From: Saprospiraceae bacterium
GTDB lineage: Bacteria > Bacteroidota > Bacteroidia > Chitinophagales > Saprospiraceae
Assembly: GCA_016715965.1 (NCBI GenBank)
Contig: JADJXG010000001.1
Coordinates: forward strand, 310,001-374,000
DNA length: 64,000 bases
Direction: 5' to 3'
Part shown: piece by piece, positions 1-7,456 of the stretch
Numbering within the stretch: the first letter of the stretch is position 1
Layout of the letters: each line of letters starts with the position of its first letter
Translations under genes and position numbers: made by a program
Notes under the pieces: model-generated
Told to the model about the DNA's origin: nothing
Database searches by the model: none
Seen by the model: the letters and a program-made list of their open reading frames with translations, nothing else

Positions 1-1098
1 ATTTTGAGCCATAAAATCGTTCCAGGCTGCATTTCTTTGTTCTCTAACGTATTCCTTTGCGATATTTTTAAATTGCCCGATTAGATCTTCATCCGCCAAA
101 TGGTGTTGAATGATCCATTGCTCAAATTTGAGATTACAATCGTTTTCTTCTTCCCATTTCATTCGGCTCTTGGACTTATACCTCTCATGCGAGCCCGAGG
201 TAGAGTGACCCTGTGGTTGAGTTACTTCCATTATATGGAATAGACCAGGAATATGGTCCTTTCTCATCGTCTCAATCCCTTTGTGAAATGTGTTGACCAA
301 TGTCGGATAATCCCAGGCCTTCACCTTATAAATGCGAATGCCATTACCGTTTTCCTGATATTCAAAGCCGGACAAAGCTTTACTGATACTTTGCTTCACT
401 GTTTGGTAGTCGATGGGAACACTAATTCCATAGCCATCGTCCCAAACACATACAGCAAGAGGTACTTTCTGTACCGCGGCTGCATTCAAAGTCTCCCAAA
501 ACACCCCTTCAGAGGTTGAGGCATCACCTATGGTCACAAATGAAACTTCATTCCCTTTTTTTGAAAAAAGCTTGCTCGAACCCTTCAGGTTTTTGTTTTC
601 ATTGTAGTGTTTGGAGGCGAGGGCCAATCCCAATGCTCTTGCCATTTGACCACCTGTACTGGATATATCCGATGAAACATTATATCGCTTGGTTTGATCC
701 AGCCAATCACCATTTTCATCCAACAAAGGTGTAGCGAAATGGGCATTCATTTGTCGGCCACCTGAAAATGGGTCATTTTTGGGATCTGCATAAAGCTGGG
801 CAAAATATTCCTTTACACTGCACAAATCGAGGGCCATCATAAAGGTTTGATCTCTGTAATACCCTGATCGAAAATCTCCCTTTTGGAAAGCCCTTGCCAT
901 GGCCAGCTGGGGCAATTCTTTCCCGTCCCCTAAAATCCCAAATTTTGCTTTCCCTGTCAATACTTCTTTCCGTCCAAGGAGCGACACCTCTCTGGAAACA
1001 AGACACACCCATAAGTCTCTCAAAACTTCCTGTTTATATTGGGCATCCGGTCCTTTAATGGCCTCCAACAGGGCAGCAACTGGATTATAAATACTCAT
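1..1098 (-). CDS. 2-oxo acid dehydrogenase E1 component, alpha part (probably fused alpha/beta), 3' end outside window
   Basis: The gene starts with ATG at 1098 and runs off the left edge in open frame; 366 codons are visible. Residues about 185-230 carry the thiamine-diphosphate site: a GDASTSEG stretch, then the pattern ExLNAA, then WDDGYGISVP. A later GHSTSGSHERY segment matches the phosphorylation-loop region of E1 alpha subunits. E1 decarboxylates 2-oxo acids (branched-chain or pyruvate type) and passes the acyl group to lipoyl-E2 in the cytoplasm. The N-terminus (SREVSLLGRKEVLTGKAKFG, then GYYRDQTFMMA) resembles the long Bacteroidota E1 proteins of about 800 residues in which alpha and beta are fused, so the beta half is expected to the left. 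The fusion is inferred. A -7-like box lies just upstream at 1117-1124. Confidence 0.85.
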   Translation of the reverse strand, partial: MSIYNPVAALLEAIKGPDAQYKQEVLRDLWVCLVSREVSLLGRKEVLTGKAKFGILGDGKELPQLAMARAFQKGDFRSGYYRDQTFMMALDLCSVKEYFAQLYADPKNDPFSGGRQMNAHFATPLLDENGDWLDQTKRYNVSSDISSTGGQMARALGLALASKHYNENKNLKGSSKLFSKKGNEVSFVTIGDASTSEGVFWETLNAAAVQKVPLAVCVWDDGYGISVPIDYQTVKQSISKALSGFEYQENGNGIRIYKVKAWDYPTLVNTFHKGIETMRKDHIPGLFHIMEVTQPQGHSTSGSHERYKSKSRMKWEEENDCNLKFEQWIIQHHLADEDLIGQFKNIAKEYVREQRNAAWNDFMAQN

Positions 1099-1116
1099 AA
1101 TAATACGATTCGACGG

Positions 1117-1124
1117 CAAAAATA
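1117..1124 (-). promoter_or_regulatory. Candidate -7 box for the E1 gene
   Basis: On the minus strand this reads TATTTTTG and fits the Bacteroidota -7 consensus TAnnTTTG. Initiation just downstream would leave a leader of about 12 nt before the ATG at 1098. The best -33 TTG is 25 bp away, longer than ideal, so confidence is limited. Confidence 0.4.
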
Positions 1125-1250
1125 AAAGAATCCATCAAGGATTCCACCACAAAATAGGCCATTCGGACAGAATTAAAAATCTTATCCCTTTTAACACGAG
1201 CTTAACACACAATTTTGACTAAGAAGAGTCTAAATGTTGTTATATTGTTT

Positions 1251-1258
1251 TATTTTTG
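1251..1258 (+). promoter_or_regulatory. Candidate -7 box for the DUF1573 gene
   Basis: TATTTTTG matches TAnnTTTG and sits 30 bp before the ATG at 1288. No TTG lies at the normal 17-23 bp distance upstream, so only the -7 half is supported. Confidence 0.4.
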
Positions 1259-1287
1259 TATCTTAAAATTAAAAAAAACATTTTCAC

Positions 1288-1749
1288 ATGAAAAATCTTT
1301 TTCTCCTGTTGATTGCCCTTATGGGTAATGTTGCACTTTCTGCCCAGAATTCAGCCCCAGCTACCACCCCTCAAAAATCCAGTGGCGGGCCAAAAATGGT
1401 CTTCGAAAACACTTCCGTAGATTACGGAGAGATTAAAAAAGGATCTGAGCCTGTTCGTAAAGTGAGTTTTACCAACAAGGGCACCGAGCCTTTGATCATT
1501 AAAAATGCCAGAGGATCCTGTGGATGTACCGTACCTACTTGGCCGAAAGAACCTGTAATGCCAGGTGAAGCCGGTGTGATTGAAATTCGCTACGACACCC
1601 AACGCCCGGGACCCATCAATAAAACGGTGAAGATCCAGACCAATGAAGGTGATGAGGAATTGACCTTGTACCTTAAAGGCAACGTATCTTCAGACGACGA
1701 GGAGACTGTTCCAAAGAATGGAGGTAATATCCTCAATCCAAAAGGATAA
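1288..1749 (+). CDS. DUF1573 domain secreted protein
   Basis: A 153-residue protein with a clear signal peptide (residues 1-19, ending LSAQ). Residues 36-130 form one DUF1573 beta-sandwich: FENTSVDYGEIKKG, then FTNKGTEPLIIKNARGSCGC, then GEAGVIEIRYDT and a closing LKGN strand. The SCGCT segment is the hallmark of the family. DUF1573 proteins are abundant in Bacteroidota and resemble immunoglobulin-like ASH/MSP folds; their biochemical role is unknown. The protein should be periplasmic or surface-exposed. It has no T9SS signal. The gene is monocistronic: it has its own -7 box upstream and ends in a strong terminator at 1780-1815. Confidence 0.9.
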   Translation: MKNLFLLLIALMGNVALSAQNSAPATTPQKSSGGPKMVFENTSVDYGEIKKGSEPVRKVSFTNKGTEPLIIKNARGSCGCTVPTWPKEPVMPGEAGVIEIRYDTQRPGPINKTVKIQTNEGDEELTLYLKGNVSSDDEETVPKNGGNILNPKG

Positions 1750-1779
1750 CAAGAGTTTTTAGTTAATAAAGGGATTATG

Positions 1780-1815
1780 AAAGCCCATCCGCATGACAAT
1801 GTGGATGGGCTTTTT
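1780..1815 (+). terminator. Rho-independent terminator
   Basis: Arms 1780-1794 and 1799-1813 pair over 15 bp with one G-U pair (core AAGCCCATCC with GGATGGGCTT), closed by a GACA loop and followed by a run of five T. It ends the DUF1573 transcript and lies just before the stop of the convergent gene at 1820, so it may also slow minus-strand transcription. Confidence 0.9.
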
Positions 1816-1819
1816 GTTA

Positions 1820-2338
1820 TTAATTTTGGCTAATTTCTCTTTTTGTCATCTGACACCATCGTGGACAAGGACCCACCATAGAATTTGTATCAGATGAATA
1901 GACCAATTGATATATATGTTTTGAATCCTCTTTAAATTCATTGTCGGTCAACTCCAAACCGATAAACATGCCAATTTTATTGTTTTTATGATCAATACCT
2001 GGATAAAACCGGACCGCCGGGTATGAATTATTGGTGGCACTCTGGTAGGCTTGCAACAAAACGTTCGTTGGAATGGTGTATCCAACGGCATTAGTACCCG
2101 CTCCCCCTACATTTACATACCTCATAAAATAAGCTCTTGCAGAATCTATCCCAAGTTTAGTATTGACAATTCCAATGCCTTCATTGGTACAGATGATTGA
2201 GTCCTTAAATTTTTCACAGCAATCATTTATTGTGAAATCTGAGGATGAATCATGATCCGGCTTACAGATTAAAAAATAAGACAATACAAGGCCTAATATC
2301 AGACCACCCAGTGCATAAATAAGATTTTCAGTTTTCAT
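1820..2338 (-). CDS. Hypothetical membrane-anchored protein
   Basis: A 172-residue protein with one N-terminal hydrophobic segment (about residues 6-25) that serves as signal anchor or uncleaved signal. The rest is a soluble domain of about 145 residues, probably periplasmic. It has seven cysteines, including a CC pair near residue 40 and a CPRWC motif at the C-terminus that could form disulfides or bind metal. I do not recognise a family. The start is supported by a well-placed minus-strand promoter (-33 at 2397-2399, -7 at 2370-2377) giving a leader of about 27 nt. The gene is divergent from the TPR gene at 2401, and the two promoters overlap. Confidence 0.7.
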   Translation of the reverse strand: MKTENLIYALGGLILGLVLSYFLICKPDHDSSSDFTINDCCEKFKDSIICTNEGIGIVNTKLGIDSARAYFMRYVNVGGAGTNAVGYTIPTNVLLQAYQSATNNSYPAVRFYPGIDHKNNKIGMFIGLELTDNEFKEDSKHIYQLVYSSDTNSMVGPCPRWCQMTKREISQN

Positions 2339-2361
2339 TTTGTTTTGAATTTAAATTGTGA

Positions 2362-2399
2362 TTTTGAAGCAAATATAACATATCATTTTATATTTGCAA
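2362..2399. promoter_or_regulatory. Interlocked divergent promoters
   Basis: Plus strand: TTTTG at 2362-2366, 22 bp, TATATTTG at 2389-2396. Minus strand: TTG at 2399-2397, 19 bp, TATATTTG at 2377-2370. The two -7 boxes form a perfect 9-bp inverted repeat (GCAAATATA at 2369-2377, TATATTTGC at 2389-2397). Each -33 element lies next to the other promoter's -7 box, so both cannot be occupied at once. Confidence 0.7.
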
Positions 2400-2400
2400 G

Positions 2401-4200
2401 ATGTTCCGCAACTATTTGTTTAGTTTATTATGGTCTCTTGGAATCATTGCTATTTTTCAAAATACTTTAGAAGCCCAGTTAAAAAAGCAGGATTCTCATC
2501 TCCTGATTTCAGGAAATAGAAAGTACATTAGCTCATCGTGCTATCCATCTGGCCACCAAGCTTACCATAACAAAAATGATCTCATTCTAGCAGAGGGTAT
2601 TCTATACGAATGCTTGTTAAAAGAGGTCACAAATCAAAATACTGAGAAATCCTGCCAAATAATTGCTGAAATATTTTCTTTTACAGATTTGATTCAAAAC
2701 CAATCTCCTCAATTTACTAAAATACTGGAAATTGCAAAGAATTTACTATCCAGCGAAAAATCAAAAGAACTGAAATGGATATTATCAAAATCTCTTGCTG
2801 AATACCACTGTTATTCCAATAACGAAAATGAAGCCGTCAATTTTGCAACACTTTCCTATAATTTAGCAAAAGAAATCAACTCACTCGAAAAACAATGTGT
2901 CTCACTTACCCTGATGGGAAAAGCATTCCATCTCAATAAAAGTCCCAATGAGGCTCTGCATCAATTCTTGGGGGCTTTATTTTTGGCTTACCAATCGGAC
3001 AATATTGAACTTAAATTCATTACCAACAAGGAAATATCCGATTTCTATTTGGATATGAATATTTTAGACAAAAGTATTTTATATAAAAATGAATTGAATG
3101 ACATATTAAAAGATCAAAATACTTTCGACTCCCTTACTTATTTTCACAATAGGCTGGAACTCTTGGACCTAATTTCTCTTAAAAATAATGGCGAATATGA
3201 TATTTCTGCATTGACCGAAATTACTCATTTTGCAAGTCAGAATGGATTTCGAAGACTATTTAATTTCGCCATGGCTTTCTTAAGAACATCCTTTCTAGAT
3301 TATGGCAAATACGAACTTTTATTGTTAACCCTTAAAAATCAATACCCAGAAGAATATCAAAGACTTAAATCAGAAGATACTCTAAATTATTATAGGCTAA
3401 ATGCTTACTATTTTCAATCTCAAAATCATAAAGATTCAGCACAATATTATTATTCTAAATTCATTCCTTACACGACAACTACAATATTCCAAAACGGATT
3501 TATTAGCATCGCTTTTAAAAAATACGCTGATTTTCTTTCCTCATATGGGAATAGCAAAAAAGCTGAATTCTATTACAAGGCTTCATTGTCACATGCCAAC
3601 TTAAGTAGAATAAATAGTTATATTTTATCATCATTGTCCGCCTTGATTGGTTTTTACAAATCAGTCGGAAACTACAAAGAGGGATTTCAACATTTGGAAA
3701 ACTTCAACAAAATTAACAATGAAATCCTATTGCACACCCATGATGAAGAAATATTCAAATTGGAGTCAGATTATCAGGAAAAAATTCTTGACGAATCAAG
3801 AAAAAAGAAATTAACACAACAATTACACCATCACCAAACCCAATATGACCTTATTGCAATTTTCATCGTATTGGTTTTCCTTGGATTGATGCTGATGGTC
3901 CAGTACAAGATGCCGGTCTGGCTCATCCGAAGTCTTGGATTCTTAAGTTTTATCTTTCTTTTTGAATTCCTAATTATAAAGTTGGACAAACAAATCCATC
4001 AGATCACCCATGAAGTCCCATGGAAATTATTTTCTATCAAGGTGATCATTATTGCGATCCTGCTACCGCTACACCATTACGTCGAGAAGAAAGCCCTTCA
4101 CTTTTTGGTTCATAAAAGAGAAGGGCCAGATCGATTGGTAAAATTGAATCCAATCCAGAGTTTGAAAAAATGGTTTATAAAGCTAAACTCACCGGAATGA
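2401..4200 (+). CDS. TPR-repeat protein with C-terminal transmembrane module
   Basis: A 599-residue protein with an N-terminal signal peptide (residues 1-25, ending LEAQ). A long helical region (about 40-440) contains degenerate tetratricopeptide repeats, for example ALHQFLGALFLAYQ and NSKKAEFYYKASLSHA. A charged coiled coil (about 445-480) leads to three transmembrane helices (about 483-503, 511-533 and 548-570) and a short basic tail. The layout is that of Bacteroidota TPR sensor proteins, but no histidine kinase, LytTR or helix-turn-helix domain follows, so any output must come from a partner. Its -7 box ends at 2396, four bases before the ATG, and no other in-frame ATG occurs before the TPR region; the mRNA is therefore predicted to be leaderless. 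Function is not assigned. Confidence 0.75.
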   Translation: MFRNYLFSLLWSLGIIAIFQNTLEAQLKKQDSHLLISGNRKYISSSCYPSGHQAYHNKNDLILAEGILYECLLKEVTNQNTEKSCQIIAEIFSFTDLIQNQSPQFTKILEIAKNLLSSEKSKELKWILSKSLAEYHCYSNNENEAVNFATLSYNLAKEINSLEKQCVSLTLMGKAFHLNKSPNEALHQFLGALFLAYQSDNIELKFITNKEISDFYLDMNILDKSILYKNELNDILKDQNTFDSLTYFHNRLELLDLISLKNNGEYDISALTEITHFASQNGFRRLFNFAMAFLRTSFLDYGKYELLLLTLKNQYPEEYQRLKSEDTLNYYRLNAYYFQSQNHKDSAQYYYSKFIPYTTTTIFQNGFISIAFKKYADFLSSYGNSKKAEFYYKASLSHANLSRINSYILSSLSALIGFYKSVGNYKEGFQHLENFNKINNEILLHTHDEEIFKLESDYQEKILDESRKKKLTQQLHHHQTQYDLIAIFIVLVFLGLMLMVQYKMPVWLIRSLGFLSFIFLFEFLIIKLDKQIHQITHEVPWKLFSIKVIIIAILLPLHHYVEKKALHFLVHKREGPDRLVKLNPIQSLKKWFIKLNSPE

Positions 4201-4403
4201 ATTTTTTGGGATGCATGGCTATTCCGAAATACTTCATTTTTTGCAATAACTGACGAGCAAATAAAAACAGATTCATACTTGTTTGTCTTCCCGTGCCATT
4301 CAGAAAGAAATGAAGGGATGTTGAAATGCAAAGGGAGATTCTAAAAAAGTCTCGAACAATTTCTATTGAGATAAATGAACCCAATAGTTGAATTCATCAG
4401 AGC

Positions 4404-5732
4404 CTAATCAATCACCAGTTTCACAGATTTTATGCCCTTTTTGCTCTCCACTGAAAGCATATACAATCCGGAACTCATATTTTGCAAATCAAGTCTATTG
4501 TTTGAGGAACCAACATTCTTCCATACAGAAACGATTCTACCATGCACATCGATTAGTCGAATGCTGTTCGATTGAATAAAATCATCTTCTGGCAAATCAA
4601 CTATAATGTAATCATGAGCCGGATTGGGCAAAAAAGAAATTTCTTCACTGTCATGACTTAAAGATGAGGATTCCGAGATCAGGTTATGAATGGAATAATA
4701 ATTTTTTCTCAAGGTATAGGGCACATACTTATTCGAATTTCCATCCCAGTTTTCGGTGAAATACAAAACAACATCATGTTCTGTATCTCTTGTATATATA
4801 TATCTGGTGGAAGGCACAAATTCCATCCTGTTCTCAACAAACAAAAAACTGCTTGTAATGGTGTTATATCCTGCGGCATTATACTCATATTCGAACTTCA
4901 AATGTGGTTTCCAGGTAGAATTCTGCTTATTCCAGTACTTCTTGTACCGTTCAATCAAAAGTATACCCTGATAGACGTCCTCCAAAAGCCAAGCCAAAAC
5001 AAAAGAGTTTGTATTGGCGTCCCAATAAGAATCTTCCTCGCGGATCTTATTCCCTAAACTATCATATGTATATTCTGTAATTGAACTTGGTATGAATTCT
5101 TTAACAGTCGGATCAAATTGAAACTGCTCAAATAAAACCAAGCGCTTATCGGTATTGTAGTGATACACCCACAAACTGGAGGATACAAATTCATTACTCT
5201 CATACCGGTAATTTCTTATAACTGAATATAGTCCCTCAGCATTGTATTCCAATTCCACCTTTGTGCTATGTACCCAGTCCTTTATAGCATCATCCCAGTT
5301 ATCATAAATGTATTCTGACAACTGAGCTTTGGAATCATAAGTATAATTGGTCTGATATCTGGGAAGGATGGAACCATCGGCATTGTATCTAAACCCAAAA
5401 TTATAAATATATTTGCCTTCTGAGTCATATTTTATAGTGTACTTAGATTTCAGAATTTCATTTGCAGATGCATCCAGATCATAAAACTCTACTGAATCCA
5501 TTAATTTGATCAAGGGTGAACGCCCAGTCAACTTCATTCTATCCTGTTCTGATCTTGTATTCATTCTTGTGTGAAATGACGGGAACTTGTAGGGTCTATC
5601 CTCACCAAAATATTGAGGTATACCATCAATTCCTTCCTCAGAATTCCGATCAAATGGTATAACTTGCGCAAAAAGGGATACCGACCATAGTGTAAAAATA
5701 ACGGTTGAAAGTAATTTTTGATTCATCATCAT
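4404..5732 (-). CDS. T9SS type A cargo protein with YD-like repeats
   Basis: A 442-residue secreted protein. Residues 1-22 are a signal peptide. From about residue 70 to 340 there are repeats of roughly 45 residues built around the patterns YTYDSxG, YxYNAxG and WDxxxNxF, seven to eight in number; these aromatic strands resemble YD or toxin-side-chain beta repeats. Residues about 368-442 form a T9SS type A sorting domain: FLPNPAHDYIIVDLP, then IRLIDVHGRIV, then LQNMSSGLYMLSVES and a basic end. The C-terminal domain is cleaved after passage through the outer-membrane translocon. Three ATG codons in a row (5732, 5729, 5726) make the exact start uncertain. No neighbour suggests a role. The gene is followed by 203 bp without a recognisable terminator. 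Confidence 0.85.
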   Translation of the reverse strand: MMMNQKLLSTVIFTLWSVSLFAQVIPFDRNSEEGIDGIPQYFGEDRPYKFPSFHTRMNTRSEQDRMKLTGRSPLIKLMDSVEFYDLDASANEILKSKYTIKYDSEGKYIYNFGFRYNADGSILPRYQTNYTYDSKAQLSEYIYDNWDDAIKDWVHSTKVELEYNAEGLYSVIRNYRYESNEFVSSSLWVYHYNTDKRLVLFEQFQFDPTVKEFIPSSITEYTYDSLGNKIREEDSYWDANTNSFVLAWLLEDVYQGILLIERYKKYWNKQNSTWKPHLKFEYEYNAAGYNTITSSFLFVENRMEFVPSTRYIYTRDTEHDVVLYFTENWDGNSNKYVPYTLRKNYYSIHNLISESSSLSHDSEEISFLPNPAHDYIIVDLPEDDFIQSNSIRLIDVHGRIVSVWKNVGSSNNRLDLQNMSSGLYMLSVESKKGIKSVKLVID

Positions 5733-6047
5733 TGTATTTTGTAAGTTAGTTATTTTTTAATTAAAGTTGACCATTATTAATATCTTGTACTATATAGAAA
5801 GCATAAGATTTCAATTGACTTGGGATAACTAAGGGACTTTGATGTAAAGAATTTAGTTCCTCCATGAATGAAAATTTGAAATATCATTTTATCACCGTAT
5901 CATTTGATAATGCAAAGCTAGACTCAGGCACCTGGGGTACATTATGCGATTTAGTAAATGACCTATTATTTGAGCGGATGGTTTGGTTTCTGAGCGGATT
6001 ACAGTTAGAAAATATCTACCGGAAATAGTTTGGCTTAGTCCATCCTT
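5733..6047. other. Intergenic region, 315 bp
   Basis: AT-rich spacer between mtgA (whose 3' end faces it) and the start of the YD-repeat cargo gene. A minus-strand -7-like box TAGCTTTG lies at 5920-5913 but has no -33 partner. Two direct copies of TGAGCGGAT (5971-5979 and 5991-5999) are spaced 20 bp apart. No gene is seen. Confidence 0.5.
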
Positions 6048-6791
6048 TTACCTTTTCGAAAATCCGAAATGATCCAGTAAAACCTGCACTTTTTTATCCG
6101 ACTCTATCTGCTCCATCTGGCGCAATACCCATGGAGTCCTTAACAAAACCCAGGAAGATGGCGGGGCTACTTTGTAGCGGATCGGGTTTGGTAAGCTCGC
6201 TCCAATTCTGGCTGCTTCCTCACGCCCCATTTTGATGGCAGGCTTTTTAAAAAAGGTCTGGCTGGCTGCTTCGATTCCAAATATCCCGGATCCCATTTCA
6301 ACTGTATTCAGATAAACCTCCATGATCCTTTTCTTGGTCCAAAGACATTCGATCATAAATGTAAAATACACCTCAAGACCCTTTCTAAACCAGCTACGAC
6401 CCTGCCAAAGGAAAACATTCTTTGCGACTTGTTGGCTAATGGTAGATGCCCCTCTTTTCTTTTTCTTGCTCTTTTTATTGTATTCCAAAGCTTTCTCAAT
6501 ACTTTCAAAATCAAAACCAGAATGCTCGAGAAACAATTGATCTTCTGCAGCCATCACAGCCAGCGGAGCCATTTTACTGATTCGGGAGGCTGATATGTAG
6601 TCCCGTTTCAAACCCCTCCCTGCCAACAGGCTTCCAATCTGGGTTGTTGTAATGGGTGGCATAAGCCAGATCAAGAGGATCATATATACCCAATGCAGAG
6701 CAATAATCAGGCTAAAAAAAAACAATAGCTTTTGCCATATTTTAAGGTGTTTGTAAAACAGGACAATTTTCTTAAACGCGGCGACAAGCAT
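6048..6791 (-). CDS. mtgA: Monofunctional biosynthetic peptidoglycan transglycosylase
   Basis: A 247-residue GT51 glycosyltransferase that polymerises lipid II into glycan strands at the outer face of the inner membrane. One transmembrane helix at about 22-45 anchors it. Motif 1 is AAEDQLFLEHSGFD with catalytic Glu83; motif 2 is GASTISQQVAKN (114-125); motif 3 carries Glu158 in IMEVYLN. The length is normal for MtgA and no transpeptidase domain follows, which separates it from class A penicillin-binding proteins. A lysine-rich insertion (about 105-113) precedes motif 2. It is transcribed alone on the minus strand, divergent from the small membrane protein at 6947. Confidence 0.95.
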   Translation of the reverse strand: MLVAAFKKIVLFYKHLKIWQKLLFFFSLIIALHWVYMILLIWLMPPITTTQIGSLLAGRGLKRDYISASRISKMAPLAVMAAEDQLFLEHSGFDFESIEKALEYNKKSKKKKRGASTISQQVAKNVFLWQGRSWFRKGLEVYFTFMIECLWTKKRIMEVYLNTVEMGSGIFGIEAASQTFFKKPAIKMGREEAARIGASLPNPIRYKVAPPSSWVLLRTPWVLRQMEQIESDKKVQVLLDHFGFSKR

Positions 6792-6840
6792 CGCATAAAA
6801 TTAAAACTAAAATCACATTGAAATAAAAATATTATTCCTG

Positions 6841-6858
6841 CAATGTTTTAAAACATTG
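6841..6858. repeat. Perfect 18-bp palindrome in the mtgA divergent intergenic region
   Basis: CAATGTTTTAAAACATTG is fully self-complementary. It lies 50 bp upstream of the mtgA start and about 90 bp upstream of the divergent gene at 6947, a position suited to an operator for a dimeric regulator. Flanking CCTG and CTGCAGG extend the symmetry imperfectly. Confidence 0.5.
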
Positions 6859-6921
6859 CTGCAGGGATCCAATGATCAGCATCCATTCAGGATTTAATAT
6901 TTCCAGAGATGTATAATTGGG

Positions 6922-6929
6922 TATCTTTG
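6922..6929 (+). promoter_or_regulatory. Candidate -7 box
   Basis: TATCTTTG matches TAnnTTTG and lies 17 bp before the ATG at 6947. It overlaps an upstream TTG codon of the same frame (6917), which argues that translation begins at 6947. No clear -33 TTG is seen. Confidence 0.45.
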
Positions 6930-6946
6930 AGTCTAAAGCAGCAGGC

Positions 6947-7378
6947 ATGTGGTATGGTTTAAAATTTGGAATCCTGTTTTTGTTGATTTGTTTCTTTGTA
7001 TTGCCATTATTCAGAGTTGAAGACCCATTCAGAACCATTTCTCTCCAGTTGTTTGCCAAATCGCACCGCGCTCAGATTACAGAGCATATATGCAATCCGG
7101 ACCGCATTTATTGGTACGAATATGATCTTGGCAAGAACCATTACAGGCAGAGGTATGATGGTTATGTAGCTGCACTGGACGAATCCATTCATCCTGACCA
7201 AAGATGTCAGGGACCATTGGTCAAACCGGCAGAAATAGAAATAAAATATTTTCCATTATTTTGTTACTGGAGTGAACCGATTCACAAAATCACCACAAGC
7301 TTTATAGAACTTTGGATGTTTATAATCATCAAGTTTGCTGCTGTCTTTCTCCTTCTTTGGACTTTTATCAGAAAATAA
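6947..7378 (+). CDS. Hypothetical membrane protein with two transmembrane helices
   Basis: A 143-residue protein from the ATG at 6947. An N-terminal helix (about residues 7-24) and a C-terminal helix (about 115-137) flank a loop of roughly 85 residues, probably periplasmic, with four cysteines (ICNPD, RCQGP, FCYWS and others) and many aromatic residues. I recognise no family. An in-frame TTG at 6917 would add ten residues but lies at the -7 box. The giant T9SS cargo gene at 7457 follows 78 bp later on the same strand with no terminator between, so the two may be co-transcribed. Confidence 0.65.
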   Translation: MWYGLKFGILFLLICFFVLPLFRVEDPFRTISLQLFAKSHRAQITEHICNPDRIYWYEYDLGKNHYRQRYDGYVAALDESIHPDQRCQGPLVKPAEIEIKYFPLFCYWSEPIHKITTSFIELWMFIIIKFAAVFLLLWTFIRK

Positions 7379-7456
7379 GGCAGCTATTTATTGGATTTGG
7401 GGGTCTACTGAGCAAAAAACCTTATTTTTACCTAACAATAGCCTATTTTACCATCC

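Noticed and set aside
4110..4384. Short minus-strand frames overlapping the end of the TPR gene
   Set aside because: They overlap a well-supported coding region or its 3' flank and have no signal, domain or promoter.
5971..5999. Two direct copies of TGAGCGGAT spaced 20 bp
   Set aside because: They could be a binding site, but they are far from both gene starts and unsupported by any promoter, so they are only noted.
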